A DNA stretch of 64,000 nucleotides from Phycisphaerae bacterium (GCA_028285035.1 JANQQF010000189.1:62001-126000), one strand, 5' to 3'; shown: positions 8,682 through 18,232, counted from the stretch's first letter. Translations and numbers: made by a program. The notes: generated by a model from the letters alone, not told the origin.

Positions 8682-9938
8682 ATGAACATTTTATTGAGAC
8701 AATCGTATCGAAAATTATGGGTCGGACTTTGTTTGGCGATTTTATTTGGACTGTTGGCTTGCAATCCATCCCCGGCGGAGGCCCCTGTTACACCTGAAAC
8801 AGCTACACCTTCCCCCGCACCCGCATTAGCAACGGATGCTACCTCACCTCCTGTATTGAATCTCGATGAGGTGATGTCATCCCCCGACTACGGGATGCAG
8901 GTTTTCCTGTTTTGGCGGGATGAAGTGGCCGATCGTGATTTGGGCTTGGTTGAGGCGGCTGAATTTCGCTGGGTGAAGCAGGAGATGCCTTGGCGGGAGT
9001 TGGAAGGTACAGGGAAGGGCCTGTGGAGTTGGGACAATGCTGATCGACTGATGGATCAGATTGATGCGCATAATCTCAAAGTGATTGTCCGGCTGGGCTC
9101 ACAACCGGAATGGGCGGCCCCTAGCGTACCTCTACCTGAAATTTCCCCGCCTGATGATTTACAGGATTTCTATGATTACGTTTTTGCCGTCGCAGACCGC
9201 TACAAAGGTCGCGTGGAGGCTTATCAAATTTGGAATGAGCCTAATCTGGCCCGCGAATGGGGTGGTCAGCCACCCAACCCAACGGAGTATACTGAAATGC
9301 TCGCTGTCGCCCACGAGGCGATCAAGGCGGCTGATCCGCAAGCTATTGTGATTAGTGCGGGTATGGCCCCGACCACTCGCAATGATGCCGAAGCAATGCC
9401 GGATGTGTTTTTTATTCAGGGAATGTATGATGCTGGGGCAGTGGCTTATTTTGACGCCTTGGGCGTACATGCCCCCGGCTACAAAAGCCCACCAGAGGCT
9501 GATCCCGGTGAGGTTGCGCGTGACCCTGTTTTGACCAATGGCGATAGTGCGCCGGAAGAACTCCGACGCGTGTACAGTTTTCGGCACGTTGAGGATATTC
9601 GAGCCCTGATGGTCGAAAATGGGGATGAGGCCAAGAAAATCATCATTCTTGAGTTTGGCTGGACGGTTGATCCCCGTCCAGACTCACCCTATCACTGGCA
9701 TCAGGTTGACCGTATCACCCAAGCCCAATACTTTGAGCGGGCTTACACCTACGCCATTGAAAATTGGCAGCCCTGGATCGGGGTGATGAGCCTGATCTAC
9801 GTGGCCCACCCCGCTTGGACTGCCGATGATGAAGAAACCTACTGGAGCATCGTCTACCCCTACTACCCCGAAGCCCGTGTCGCTCCGGCCTATGAAGGGC
9901 TGAAGAAGTTGCCTAAAGTACCACCTGTCGGGCCGTAG
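8682..9938 (+). CDS. Lipoprotein with glycoside-hydrolase-like TIM barrel (GH39/GH5 type)
   Basis: A 418-aa exported protein. The N terminus has a lipoprotein signal (F-G-L-L-A-C at residues ~22-27) and a Pro/Thr/Ala-rich linker to ~60. The remainder resembles clan GH-A barrels: I-W-N-E-P-N (acid/base Glu, residue ~187) and I-I-L-E-F-G-W-T (nucleophile Glu, residue ~324) are the two catalytic glutamates in the usual place and spacing. Substrate is not deducible; xylan, glycosaminoglycan-like or other plant or microbial polysaccharides are possible. It is monocistronic, preceded by an attenuator-like hairpin. Confidence 0.8.
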   Translation: MNILLRQSYRKLWVGLCLAILFGLLACNPSPAEAPVTPETATPSPAPALATDATSPPVLNLDEVMSSPDYGMQVFLFWRDEVADRDLGLVEAAEFRWVKQEMPWRELEGTGKGLWSWDNADRLMDQIDAHNLKVIVRLGSQPEWAAPSVPLPEISPPDDLQDFYDYVFAVADRYKGRVEAYQIWNEPNLAREWGGQPPNPTEYTEMLAVAHEAIKAADPQAIVISAGMAPTTRNDAEAMPDVFFIQGMYDAGAVAYFDALGVHAPGYKSPPEADPGEVARDPVLTNGDSAPEELRRVYSFRHVEDIRALMVENGDEAKKIIILEFGWTVDPRPDSPYHWHQVDRITQAQYFERAYTYAIENWQPWIGVMSLIYVAHPAWTADDEETYWSIVYPYYPEARVAPAYEGLKKLPKVPPVGP

Positions 9939-9965
9939 ATAGATATCATTAAGAAAATTTCTACT

Positions 9966-10013
9966 TTGACATTGAACGGCGTTGACTTATAATAATCTAG
10001 ACAGACTAGACAG
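9966..10013 (+). promoter_or_regulatory. Promoter and repeat operator of the toxin-antitoxin operon
   Basis: TTGACA (9966-9971), 16-bp spacer, TATAAT (9988-9993). Directly after it is the 9-bp-period direct repeat CTAGACAG (9997-10004 and 10006-10013) at the expected transcription start, a likely site for autorepression by the antitoxin. A strong AGGAGG (10012-10017) follows. Confidence 0.75.
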
Positions 10014-10022
10014 GAGGTTGGA

Positions 10023-10277
10023 ATGGGACAGGTATGGCAATTGCAAGAAGCAAAGAACAAATTTAGCAAAGTTGTCGATCAAGCAATTAAGGAGGGGCCA
10101 CAAGTTATTACTAAACGCGGTGTTGAAACCGCGATTGTTCTATCTTATGCAGAGTATCGTCAATTAATCCTACGGCAAAAAAAGCTTTCTGAATTTTTCC
10201 GGGAGTCACCATTGGTTGAGGCTGAACTTGATTTAACCCGTGACCAAAGTCGTTTGAGGGCAGACGTCACCCTATGA
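10023..10277 (+). CDS. Type II antitoxin, Phd/YefM family
   Basis: An 84-aa antitoxin. The N terminus W-Q-L-Q-E-A-K-N-K-F-S-K-V-V-D is the typical Phd/YefM DNA-binding half, followed by G-P-Q-V-I-T-K-R-G-V-E-T-A-I-V-L. The charged C-terminal tail should wrap the toxin. Its stop overlaps the toxin start by 4 nt (ATGA), the usual coupling. The start is set by the AGGAGG site 5 nt upstream. Confidence 0.9.
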   Translation: MGQVWQLQEAKNKFSKVVDQAIKEGPQVITKRGVETAIVLSYAEYRQLILRQKKLSEFFRESPLVEAELDLTRDQSRLRADVTL

Positions 10278-10699
10278 ACTATGTGCTTGATACCAATATT
10301 ATTTCTGAACTTGTTAGTAAACAACCCAATCAGAAGATTATTGATTGGCTTGATGCTCTGGACCCAAATACAGTCTATCTGACGGTTATTACCATTGGCG
10401 AAATTCAAAAAGGTATCGAAAAGTTACCACCATCAAAACGGAAGGATGATCTGAGTGAGTGGCTGCAAAATAATTTGCTAGCTCGATTTGAGGGGAGAAT
10501 TCTCGACCTGACAACTGAAGTTAGTTTGATTTGGGGGACACTGGTTGGGCGACTGGAAAAGGGAGGAAACCCAATGGCCGCGATAGACTCACTCATTGCG
10601 GCCATTGTACTTCAGGGGAATTACACCCTAGTTACCAGAAATGATCATGATTTTCAACCTGCTGAGATTTCTATCATTAATCCTTGGCGTGATGTGTGA
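10274..10699 (+). CDS. VapC-like PIN-domain ribonuclease toxin
   Basis: A 141-aa PIN-domain protein. The acidic residues of the metal site are visible: the first Asp in Y-V-L-D-T-N-I-I-S-E (residue ~5), Glu in T-I-G-E-I-Q-K-G (~43), Asp in A-A-I-D-S-L-I-A (~105) and the last in T-R-N-D-H-D-F (~124). It should cleave RNA when freed from the antitoxin encoded immediately upstream. Ends with TGA. Confidence 0.92.
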   Translation: MNYVLDTNIISELVSKQPNQKIIDWLDALDPNTVYLTVITIGEIQKGIEKLPPSKRKDDLSEWLQNNLLARFEGRILDLTTEVSLIWGTLVGRLEKGGNPMAAIDSLIAAIVLQGNYTLVTRNDHDFQPAEISIINPWRDV

Positions 10700-10755
10700 C
10701 AACGCTGTACCTACCCCCAACCATCGTAAATCATCAATCAAAAATCTAAATCAAC

Positions 10756-11958
10756 CTATTCCATATTAAAAACCTCAGTGATATGATCCAAGGCCCAATC
10801 AATCTCCTCCCGGGTGATGACCAGCGGGGGGGCAAAGCGAATGGTGTGGTCGTGGGTTTCCTTGCAGAGGATACCACGCGCCTGTAAGGCCTCACAGAAG
10901 CGCCTGGCGCCACCCGCCTCGGGCTTGAGCTCGACCCCAATCAACATCCCTTTCCCCCGAATCTCTTTAACATGTGGGGTTGGAATTTCAGCCAACCGTT
11001 CCTGGAAATATTCGCCCAACGTTTGTGCATTCTCAATGAGGTTCTCTTCAGTTAATACCTTTAAGGCCTCAACCGCCACCGCTGCCCCAAGCGGATTACC
11101 GCCAAAGGTGCTGCCGTGTTCACCCGGTTTGAATAGACCCAGTACCTCTTTATCCGTGAGCACGGCTGACACTGGATACATGCCTCCCGCCAAAGCCTTA
11201 CCCACAATGACCACATCAGGTCGAACATCTTCGTGTTGACTAGCAAATAGCTGACCTGTGCGCCCTAACCCTGTCTGAATTTCATCGGCGACAAACAGCA
11301 CGTTGTGTCGGCTGCAAATCTCTCGCACCTGCTGGAGATAGCCGTCGGGGGGGACAATCACCCCGCCTTCCCCTTGGATCGGCTCGATCATCACCGCGAC
11401 GGTGTTGGGGGTGATGGTCTGTTCGATAGCAGTCGCATCCCCAAAAGGAACACTGGTGAAGCCAGCCGGAAAGGGGCCGAAATCAGCTCGTGAGTCTGGA
11501 TCAGAGGAAAAGCCAACGATTGCGATGGTTCGCCCGTGGAAGTTGCCATCACAGACAATAATTTCGGCTTGATCTTGGGGTACATTTTTGACTTGATAGC
11601 CCCACTTGCGAACCGCCTTTAAGGCCGTTTCCACGGCCTCAGCCCCGGTGTTCATTGGTAGAACCATTTCATACCCCGTCAACTCACAAATCGTTTGGTA
11701 GAATTGCCCCAATTTGTCATTACGAAAGGCCCGCGAGGTCAAGGTTAACTGTTGGACTTGGTTGATCATCGTCTGGGCAATACGGGGGTGGCAGTGTCCC
11801 TGATTGACCGCCGAATAGGCACTCAAACAATCTAAATATTTGTTGCCCTCAACATCATAAACCCAAACCCGTTCACCGCGTTGGATGACGACATCTAAGG
11901 GGTGATAGTTGTGGGCACCATATTGATTTTCCAAAGAAATGTACTCAAATGCTTTCAT
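10756..11958 (-). CDS. rocD: Ornithine aminotransferase (PLP-dependent)
   Basis: A 400-aa class-III aminotransferase moving the delta-amino group of ornithine to 2-oxoglutarate. The start [16 protein letters not shown] is characteristic of ornithine aminotransferase, as are [10 protein letters not shown] (phosphate binding), [14 protein letters not shown] and the PLP lysine in V-G-K-A-L-A-G-G. Full length for the family, monocistronic, convergent with the toxin gene. Confidence 0.92.
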   Translation of the reverse strand: MKAFEYISLENQYGAHNYHPLDVVIQRGERVWVYDVEGNKYLDCLSAYSAVNQGHCHPRIAQTMINQVQQLTLTSRAFRNDKLGQFYQTICELTGYEMVLPMNTGAEAVETALKAVRKWGYQVKNVPQDQAEIIVCDGNFHGRTIAIVGFSSDPDSRADFGPFPAGFTSVPFGDATAIEQTITPNTVAVMIEPIQGEGGVIVPPDGYLQQVREICSRHNVLFVADEIQTGLGRTGQLFASQHEDVRPDVVIVGKALAGGMYPVSAVLTDKEVLGLFKPGEHGSTFGGNPLGAAVAVEALKVLTEENLIENAQTLGEYFQERLAEIPTPHVKEIRGKGMLIGVELKPEAGGARRFCEALQARGILCKETHDHTIRFAPPLVITREEIDWALDHITEVFNME

Positions 11959-12162
11959 TGTTTTTCCTTATTCGTATGTATTATTTGTGATAATTCCGGA
12001 ATTGATAAAAAAATTGGTGAATATTTTCGATTTTAATACAAAATCTGTGGTATATCAAGAGGATTTTCGTACAATGTGGATTTTGTGGGCATTTTGGTAA
12101 TTTGATACACTACAAAATCTGTTCTTGCGAAGATGTTAACCTAAATTTTTGGATACAATTTT

Positions 12163-12903
12163 ATGAATAATGAAGATGTAAAATCACAGGACTCACCCAA
12201 ATCATCAAATACACTTAACGCTTGGCTGCCTTGGCTGATTGCTCTTATTTTTGTAGGGGGTGTAGTTGTCTTGTGGCAACCACTATCCGAGATAAGCTCA
12301 GATCGAGAGTCGGTGCGGGCGTGGGTGGAACCCTTGGGGGCGTTTGCGCCTGTCGCCTACTTTATCCTCAATGTCGCCCAAATCGTAGTGGCTCCCATTC
12401 CGGGGTATCCCGTACAAGTGATTGGCGGTATTCTGTTTGGTCCGGTGCTTGGCTCTATTTGTGCGGTAGGGGGGATGGTGGCCGGTGGGACTTTGGCGGC
12501 CTGGCTTGGCCGAAAATTGGGGCGACCCTGGTTAGAGAAGCGTATTGGTGCCGAGGAGTTGGATCAGTGGCGTGAGGTGGCTCGAATCGACTCGTTTTGG
12601 ACGTGGTGGGTGATCCTGTTGATCCCGCTTGGTGATGTCCCCTACTTTTTTGCTGGATTGGGGCGGATTCGGTTGCTCACCTTTGCTCTGGCGATTTTAA
12701 CCAGTCGCGGCCCATTCACGGTCCTGATCGTGATTTTGGGTGACCGGGTGCTGGATTTGCCGTTAATTTGGGTGGCTTTGGTTATGGCTGCCATTGGTCT
12801 AATCGTCATCATCGGCTTTAGCCAGAGTCATCGGCTGGAACAGTGGGGGCGTGCTTACGTAAATTCGCGGGCGAACAAAGAAAATTCCTCAAAAAACCCT
12901 TGA
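12163..12903 (+). CDS. TVP38/TMEM64 (DedA/VTT) family membrane protein
   Basis: A 246-aa inner-membrane protein with five or six hydrophobic segments. The family motif is visible around residues 75-110: P-I-P-G-Y-P-V-Q-V-I-G-G-I-L-F-G and G-x-x-A-A-W-L-G-R-K-L-G. VTT proteins are thought to act in lipid or small-molecule movement; no specific substrate can be given. No convincing ribosome binding site is seen before the ATG. Ends with TGA. Confidence 0.8.
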   Translation: MNNEDVKSQDSPKSSNTLNAWLPWLIALIFVGGVVVLWQPLSEISSDRESVRAWVEPLGAFAPVAYFILNVAQIVVAPIPGYPVQVIGGILFGPVLGSICAVGGMVAGGTLAAWLGRKLGRPWLEKRIGAEELDQWREVARIDSFWTWWVILLIPLGDVPYFFAGLGRIRLLTFALAILTSRGPFTVLIVILGDRVLDLPLIWVALVMAAIGLIVIIGFSQSHRLEQWGRAYVNSRANKENSSKNP

Positions 12904-12934
12904 CATGCGACCTCGCTTTGTGCTATTCTTCCTT

Positions 12935-13093
12935 GTCGATAACTTAAAAGTATAAGACGTGTGCTGTAGCAGAGCAAAGAAGATTTTAACTTAAGCCTAC
13001 ATTGCAAACATCTGGAAGGCTGGAAGGTAGTTTAGAATAATCTTCACCCTTCCAACCTTCCATTCTCCAACCTTCCAGTTTTAAGTATCGACA
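12935..13093. repeat. Nested inverted repeat, MITE-like
   Basis: Outer arms GTCGATAACTTAAAA (12935-12949) and TTTTAAGTATCGAC (13079-13092) are inverted with one base slip. Inside, TGGAAGG/CCTTCCA runs (about 13010-13027 and 13048-13077) form a second inverted pair. It lies between two plus-strand genes and looks like a small non-autonomous or REP-like element. Confidence 0.55.
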
Positions 13094-13125
13094 ACTAAAA
13101 TTGATTTTTCCGGGAGGCTTTCTCC

Positions 13126-13980
13126 GTGCGACGTGAACGAGTTTCTGATGATATATTTGTATTTACCAGCGAGCTTTATGCTCAAGTGACAGCTGCGGCA
13201 GTTGTCACCCGTGAGGGTATTGTGGTGATCGATACCTTACCCTATCCCTCCGAGACCGTAGAGATGATTGAACATCTGAATGGGTTGAATATGGGGCCGA
13301 TTAAATATCTGGTGAATACCCATTGGCATGGCGACCATACCTATGGCAACTGTTTTTTTGACGACTCAGTCGAGTTGGTGTGCCATCGCCGCTGCCAGCA
13401 GGTGATGCTGGAACACGGCCAAGAGACCTTGGATTTGGCTAAAGAGAGTACACCCATGTTGGAGGATGTTGAACTCCGGGTGCCTGAAATTGTCTTTGAT
13501 GAAGGACAGTTGGTCCTGCATGTGGGGAATAAATCAATCGAGCTAACCTTGACCCCAGGGCATACCCTCGATTCGATTGTTGCCTATGCGCGTGAGGATA
13601 AAGTGCTGCTCGCCGCCGATACCGTGATGCCAGTGCCTTACTTTGTTTGGGGTGACCGAAATGCTTTTATCGAGTCGCTGGAGCTGTTGAAAACGTATAA
13701 TCTGGAGAGTATCGTCCAAGGGCACGGGGAAGTGTTACTGCGAGGCGAAATTCCCATTGCAATCGACTCTAGCATCGAATATCTGGAAACGCTTTCGCGT
13801 AAAGTCGAAAATATTGTTAAAAAAGGTCGCTCATCCTCAGCGCTTGATCGTTTAACCATCGAAAGCTGTGGTAAAAGCCGCATCCCCCTCAACGGTCTCG
13901 TTCAAGATTTACATCAAGCCAATGTTTACAAGTTGTATGAGGATTTGACTACGGTTCCTGAAGAAGAACCCGTGGCTTAG
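13126..13980 (+). CDS. Metallo-beta-lactamase-fold hydrolase
   Basis: A 284-aa MBL-fold protein. The metal motif N-T-H-W-H-G-D-H-T-Y-G-N (residues ~65-76) provides HxHxDH; T-P-G-H-T (~145) and A-A-D-T-V-M (~163) supply the third His and bridging Asp, and V-Q-G-H-G-E the last His. It resembles the quinoprotein relay/SoxH-like or cyclase-like MBL group, but the substrate is unknown. The GTG start is chosen because GGGAGG lies 9 nt upstream. Followed by an intrinsic terminator. Confidence 0.85.
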   Translation: MRRERVSDDIFVFTSELYAQVTAAAVVTREGIVVIDTLPYPSETVEMIEHLNGLNMGPIKYLVNTHWHGDHTYGNCFFDDSVELVCHRRCQQVMLEHGQETLDLAKESTPMLEDVELRVPEIVFDEGQLVLHVGNKSIELTLTPGHTLDSIVAYAREDKVLLAADTVMPVPYFVWGDRNAFIESLELLKTYNLESIVQGHGEVLLRGEIPIAIDSSIEYLETLSRKVENIVKKGRSSSALDRLTIESCGKSRIPLNGLVQDLHQANVYKLYEDLTTVPEEEPVA

Positions 13981-14029
13981 GATTGATAATTTTTGATTGA
14001 CGATTTACGATTGAGAAAAATAAATAACG

Positions 14030-14063
14030 AAAAATCCTCCCAAATACTCGGGAGGATTTTTTT
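14030..14063 (+). terminator. Intrinsic terminator after the MBL hydrolase gene
   Basis: AAATCCTCCC (to 14041) pairs with GGGAGGATTT (from 14050) around an 8-nt loop, followed by a run of T. Confidence 0.9.
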
Positions 14064-14134
14064 GTGCATGCCTTATTTTGTGATGTTCAATTGTAAGTGA
14101 TGGGTCGTCCTCTCATTCTGAACCCGTTAGGGGC

Positions 14135-14183
14135 AGAAATCTTCCAGGTCGGTCATTTTGTAGGCCCAATCTAGAAGATTTCT
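14135..14183. repeat. Inverted repeat of dispersed-repeat type
   Basis: AGAAATCTTC (14135-14144) and GAAGATTTCT (14174-14183) are perfect inverted arms. The surrounding 14106-14225, with TCATTCTGAAC near one end and GTTTGAAATGACA near the other, resembles small dispersed palindromic elements common in such genomes. No gene is seen in 14064-14371. Confidence 0.5.
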
Positions 14184-14371
14184 CTCTACACTCCACTGCG
14201 TTCCGCTCCGTTTGAAATGACATTAATCTAAGGTCGAACTCAGCAACCCATAAACCTTCATTCTTTCGGTTTAATCTTACAGAAAGAAAAATGGGAATAT
14301 GGGGGCACTACCCCCCAAGCCCCCGCCCTACGGGGTTTTTCTTAGCAGGTTAATCGTAAATCGTAAAATCC

Positions 14372-16051
14372 CTACTGCCACGACCAAACGGCAATGGTGC
14401 CTTCTCCCACCTGTATCGGCTCTTCTTTCCCCTCCGTGTCCATCACCAATATATTGCCGCCTGACCCTTGCCGCTTTTCTCGCGTCACCACAAAGTAACG
14501 GCTGTCTGGTGACCAAAACGTGAGGGAGAGATGGTACTGGTCAAAGTAGGGGACTGTTTGTAAGAAGGCGGCGGTGGGGTTGAAGGAGACCAGTGGCTGG
14601 AGTTCTTCTTTTTCAACGTCGTAAATCCACCATCGTAAATTAACCTCTTGTGATAAAGGCGAGGCTAAGCCCCCTGCTTTGGCCGTTGAGCCGTCACCGC
14701 TCTCGGCAAAGGTGAGAAGCGCCACCTTGCTGCCATCCGGCGCCCAGTACATAGAACTGACCGGACGTTCGGTCAGCTTCTTATGACCATTCCCCTCGGT
14801 ACCCACAATATAAGCGGTGCCGAATGGGGGGCGGTCGCCTCGCTCAATTTGCAAATAGGCGATATGATTGTCATCTGGGGCGAGGACCATATAGGCAAAT
14901 CCATCGAGATTAGTCAATTTTATTTGTTCTAGAGTTTCAGCCTCATTCCGATAAATTGAGACTGTGTCATCATCTTCGTCGGAGGCGATGTAGAAGAAAT
15001 ATTGTCCATTACTAGACCAAACGGGCGCTTGAAACCCGCCAGGTGCTAGATCAAGCTCGATGCGAATGGCTTCCTCTTCATTGTGAAGCAGTGAAATGTG
15101 CGCTTCATCGGAGACAGCTCGGGAGCCGCCGACGTGCATCAGCAACTTCTCACTGTTTGGTGACCACGCCCAATAGAAAGGCGCGCCTTGCTCTAGCAAA
15201 CGCTGCTCATCCGGGATGCGGGCGTTGGCTTGACGCATCGCCAAGCCACTGCGTTCTTGGGTTAAAAAGGTGATGGATTGACTGTCAGGTGCCCAGTAAA
15301 GGTAAAATGGGGCTGAATTCGGTTCATTGTATAAGATATCAGTTTCGCCATTTGAGGCCGCCGCCATGTAGAGTGAGGTGTTATCATTGGAGTCGGGGCC
15401 GATAAAGGCTAAACGTCGGCTATCGGGTGCCCAGGTTGGGAAGCTGTAGCCTCGGCCATCATCTGTCATCTGCTGTAGATCTTCGCCATCTGGGGTGACG
15501 GTGTATACATTCCGATCATTGCCGATAAAAGCGATTTGATTGGCAATCGGCTCAACATCAAAAATGGGAGCCGTCAACTCGGTAAAGCCGGAAGTCTCTA
15601 AATTACTTCGAATTTGCACATAACCAAGATAACCCACCACACTGGCACAGATTAATATGACTACCGTGGTTAAGGCCGTGCCCACCACCCATTTTACAGG
15701 GAAGCTTGATTTTTTCTTTGGCGGGGCCACAATTGGCGTTTCTTCAGTTTTTTCTCGTTGTGATCGATTGACAAAAGAAGGCGGTGGGGCGTCCGGAGGC
15801 ACAACTGGTTCATCTACGGAATTTGTTGTGGGGATCTCTGTATCCGCTACCGTTGAGGTTTTATCTTCATCTTCACCAGATACCGGTGTTGGTTCTATTG
15901 CTGTGCTCTCTTCAACAGACGGGCCATTTTCGATCTCTGATTCCTCTGTTGTAGCAGTTACCTGTTGCTCTGTTGCCTCTTCGGTAATTGGTTCCGTTGG
16001 CGTAGTATCCTCTGGCTCCATTCTTGGTACATTATCTCTTTTTTCATCCAT
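14372..16051 (-). CDS. Single-pass membrane protein with TolB/WD40-like beta-propeller
   Basis: A 559-aa protein: residues 1 to ~110 are acidic and Thr/Glu/Pro-rich (disordered, cytoplasmic), residues ~120-145 form one hydrophobic helix, and the rest consists of repeated segments with W-A-P-D-S or W-S-P-D-S followed by a strand (T-W-A-P-D-S-R-R-L-A-F, Y-W-A-P-D-S-Q-S-I-T-F, A-W-S-P-N-S-E-K-L-L-M, F-W-S-P-D-S-R-Y-F-V-V). This is the PD40/TolB propeller signature, probably seven blades outside the membrane. Specific function unknown; sensing or binding at the cell surface is a guess. Its ATG overlaps the end of rsmD by 8 nt, so it is translationally coupled. Confidence 0.75.
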   Translation of the reverse strand: MDEKRDNVPRMEPEDTTPTEPITEEATEQQVTATTEESEIENGPSVEESTAIEPTPVSGEDEDKTSTVADTEIPTTNSVDEPVVPPDAPPPSFVNRSQREKTEETPIVAPPKKKSSFPVKWVVGTALTTVVILICASVVGYLGYVQIRSNLETSGFTELTAPIFDVEPIANQIAFIGNDRNVYTVTPDGEDLQQMTDDGRGYSFPTWAPDSRRLAFIGPDSNDNTSLYMAAASNGETDILYNEPNSAPFYLYWAPDSQSITFLTQERSGLAMRQANARIPDEQRLLEQGAPFYWAWSPNSEKLLMHVGGSRAVSDEAHISLLHNEEEAIRIELDLAPGGFQAPVWSSNGQYFFYIASDEDDDTVSIYRNEAETLEQIKLTNLDGFAYMVLAPDDNHIAYLQIERGDRPPFGTAYIVGTEGNGHKKLTERPVSSMYWAPDGSKVALLTFAESGDGSTAKAGGLASPLSQEVNLRWWIYDVEKEELQPLVSFNPTAAFLQTVPYFDQYHLSLTFWSPDSRYFVVTREKRQGSGGNILVMDTEGKEEPIQVGEGTIAVWSWQ

Positions 16052-16646
16052 AACCCTCTCCTTCTACGTCATTTGTGACCTCATCCGCTTCATTACGATC
16101 ATAAAAACATAACAAGGTACTACCATACTTACGTTCGTCGTATAAAAATAAATCTCTTAAATCTAAATCTTTAAATTCTCGGGGGTGAATCTGGACAATT
16201 ACCACACCATCTGGCTTGAGCCAGAAATCAAGACTTTGATCAATTATCTCAATGGCTTCAATCCATAGCTCTTTGTATTGTGGCGGGGCAATGTAGATGA
16301 GATCAAACGGTTCTACATTGAGTGGCGGGCTTTTGAGGAATTGTAGTGAGTCGCCCCGTTTCACATAGGCCTGCTTCGCCAGCTTTGTATTGCGTAAATT
16401 TTCCCCAATCGTCCGCGTAGCCTCGGTGCTTTTGTCGATGAACATCGCGTGTTCCGCACCACGGCTGAGCGCCTCGATCCCAACTGCCCCTGTGCCCCCA
16501 AACAAATCCAGCACGCGCGTTTCCAAAATCCAGTTCCCCAAAATGCTAAACAGAGCCTCTTTGGTGCGGTCTGTAATCGGGCGCGTTGAATCACCGGGAA
16601 CGGCCTTTAATCTTTTACCTTTTGCAATGCCTGTAATGACTCTCAT
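16044..16646 (-). CDS. rsmD: 16S rRNA (guanine966-N2)-methyltransferase RsmD
   Basis: A 200-aa SAM-dependent methyltransferase modifying G966 of 16S rRNA. The start M-R-V-I-T-G-I-A-K-G-K-R-L (ATG at 16646) matches the family's N terminus; a TTG at 16667 in frame is less likely. Visible: R-P-I-T-D-R-T-K-E-A-L-F, the SAM site L-D-L-F-G-G-T-G-A-V-G-I-E-A, and the active-site D-P-P-Y replaced by I-A-P-P-Q-Y at residues ~119-124. The Asp of D-P-P-Y is therefore Ala here, which is odd for an active N-methyltransferase. Confidence 0.85.
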   Translation of the reverse strand: MRVITGIAKGKRLKAVPGDSTRPITDRTKEALFSILGNWILETRVLDLFGGTGAVGIEALSRGAEHAMFIDKSTEATRTIGENLRNTKLAKQAYVKRGDSLQFLKSPPLNVEPFDLIYIAPPQYKELWIEAIEIIDQSLDFWLKPDGVVIVQIHPREFKDLDLRDLFLYDERKYGSTLLCFYDRNEADEVTNDVEGEGYG

Positions 16647-16939
16647 TGTATCTGATGCTACGACCAATGGGTGTAAGTCGTATTACGAAGGGGGTGGCTC
16701 GTTGGAATTGAGCTTTTGTCAGTGATGATTGCTGTGGAAAATGTAGCAGCCAAACAACCTTGTTGTCAAATATACGACAAATTAGCAGCTTGTCAAGTGA
16801 TTTTTTGTACAGCGGAAATTTTTTAGAGAAATGGTTTATGTCATTTAACCCAGGTCAGGTGATAAACCTCTTAAAAATACCCATATTGAGTGTATGCTGT
16901 TACAATTAAATATGGTACCTAACAATAAGGAGATCAATT

Positions 16940-17368
16940 TTGGACGAAGAACTCTATTCAATTATCTATGCTAGCTCTGCAATAAGATTATTCACCCGAG
17001 ACGAGTTATTGGAACTTCTGACAACAGCCAAAGAGAGAAATAGCAAAAGGGGAATCACTGGATTATTACTCTACAAAGGCGGCAACTTTATCCAGGCAAT
17101 AGAAGGCTTGGAGTCGGATGTCAAGACGCTTTATGAAAAGATTCAAAAAGACCACCGTCATGAAAACATTATTACCTTAGGTTCACAGGCGATTAATGAA
17201 AGACAGTTCCCGGATTGGACAATGGGATTTCGTAATATAGACGACCTGTCCAAGACCCAATTAGAAGGATACAGCCGATTTTTAGAGGCTGATTTTACCC
17301 CAGAATATTTTCGTGATAATCCCCTTCGAGCCTACATTATGTTGCAGAACTTCAAAGAAAGTATGTAA
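16940..17368 (+). CDS. BLUF-domain blue-light sensor
   Basis: A 142-aa stand-alone BLUF (FAD-binding blue-light) protein. The flavin-contacting Tyr is in S-I-I-Y-A-S-S (residue ~9), the conserved Asn and Gln are in N-S-K-R-G-I-T-G-L-L-L-Y and G-N-F-I-Q-A-I-E-G (~50), and the beta-5 Trp/Met lie in D-W-T-M-G-F. There is no attached output domain, so it must signal through a partner. A TTG start is used: AAGGAG (16927-16932) sits 7 nt upstream and the sequence D-E-E-L-Y-S-I-I-Y is the normal beginning of the fold. Monocistronic, with its own terminator. The convergent response regulator is a possible partner but this is not shown. Confidence 0.9.
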   Translation: MDEELYSIIYASSAIRLFTRDELLELLTTAKERNSKRGITGLLLYKGGNFIQAIEGLESDVKTLYEKIQKDHRHENIITLGSQAINERQFPDWTMGFRNIDDLSKTQLEGYSRFLEADFTPEYFRDNPLRAYIMLQNFKESM

Positions 17369-17393
17369 GATTGATCAGTAAACTCATTTATGG

Positions 17394-17429
17394 AAAAAAG
17401 CTCCAGTCAGTATAGCAGGAGCTTTTTTT
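17394..17429 (+). terminator. Intrinsic terminator after the BLUF gene
   Basis: AAAAAAGCTCC (17394-17404) pairs with GGAGCTTTTTTT (17418-17429). Confidence 0.9.
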
Positions 17430-17508
17430 GTTTAGGTAAATATTAGTAGTAACGATTGTCGAAAGAGATGCGAAACCTCAAGCGTTGTTCATCAAATCCG
17501 TAGAGGAG

Positions 17509-17898
17509 TTATGACGGAGAAACGGACAACGTTGCCCGTACAGCTTGTCTAAGCCGAATCAATTTGAACGGCTTGACGATGTAGTCCTCAGTGGGGGGTA
17601 ACCCAGCGACGATGCCACCATCGATGGTGCTGTCAGTTGAGGAGGTGATGACAATCACGGGGACATCTGCGAGCTCGTCATCTTGTTTCATTTGACTGTA
17701 AACATCATAACCATTGACATCAGGCATATTCAAATCAAGTAACACTAAATCGGGTCTGCGGTCGCGAATTTTTGTCATCCCCAAAGCCCCGTTAGTCACC
17801 CCCAAAACATCATAGCCGATCGGCTCAAGGGCTTTACAGATCAAGTTCACAGTGGCTCGGTCATCATCAATACAAACGATATAAGGTTGTTGACTCAT
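17509..17898 (-). CDS. Single-domain response regulator (receiver)
   Basis: A 129-aa CheY-like receiver with the acidic pocket C-I-D-D-D, the phospho-acceptor Asp in L-L-D-L-N-M-P (~55), Thr/Ser in V-I-T-S-S and Lys in I-V-K-P-F. There is no output domain. No histidine kinase is encoded nearby. Confidence 0.9.
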   Translation of the reverse strand: MSQQPYIVCIDDDRATVNLICKALEPIGYDVLGVTNGALGMTKIRDRRPDLVLLDLNMPDVNGYDVYSQMKQDDELADVPVIVITSSTDSTIDGGIVAGLPPTEDYIVKPFKLIRLRQAVRATLSVSPS

Positions 17899-18232
17899 CG
17901 TGACCTCCGGTATCTACTGTAAGTGATTATCTTTGGGCGGACAGAAAAAATTCTATCACTATCTATGAAGATACGACCTGATAAATTAGAGTGAATAGTT
18001 AGGGTTGAGTGACGGTCGTGAGTTTTTTAATAGAAATCATCTGCTGAAAGGCAGATTTCAATCTATGGTCTGGTAAAGTGGCAGCAGTTCAAATATGAGC
18101 ACCACTACTCACCACAACTTATCATAAGTTGCCAATATAATCAAATATTACCTAACAGTAGGTTGCATAGAGCCAGGCAAGAGAATAAATATCCACTGAA
18201 AATTTTTGCGGTATAATGGGAGCATCTTTCAA
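17899..18232. other. Divergent intergenic region, no gene seen
   Basis: No RNA gene or convincing small ORF recognised. A TATAAT at 18212-18217 is a plausible -10 box for the NACHT gene. Confidence 0.5.
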
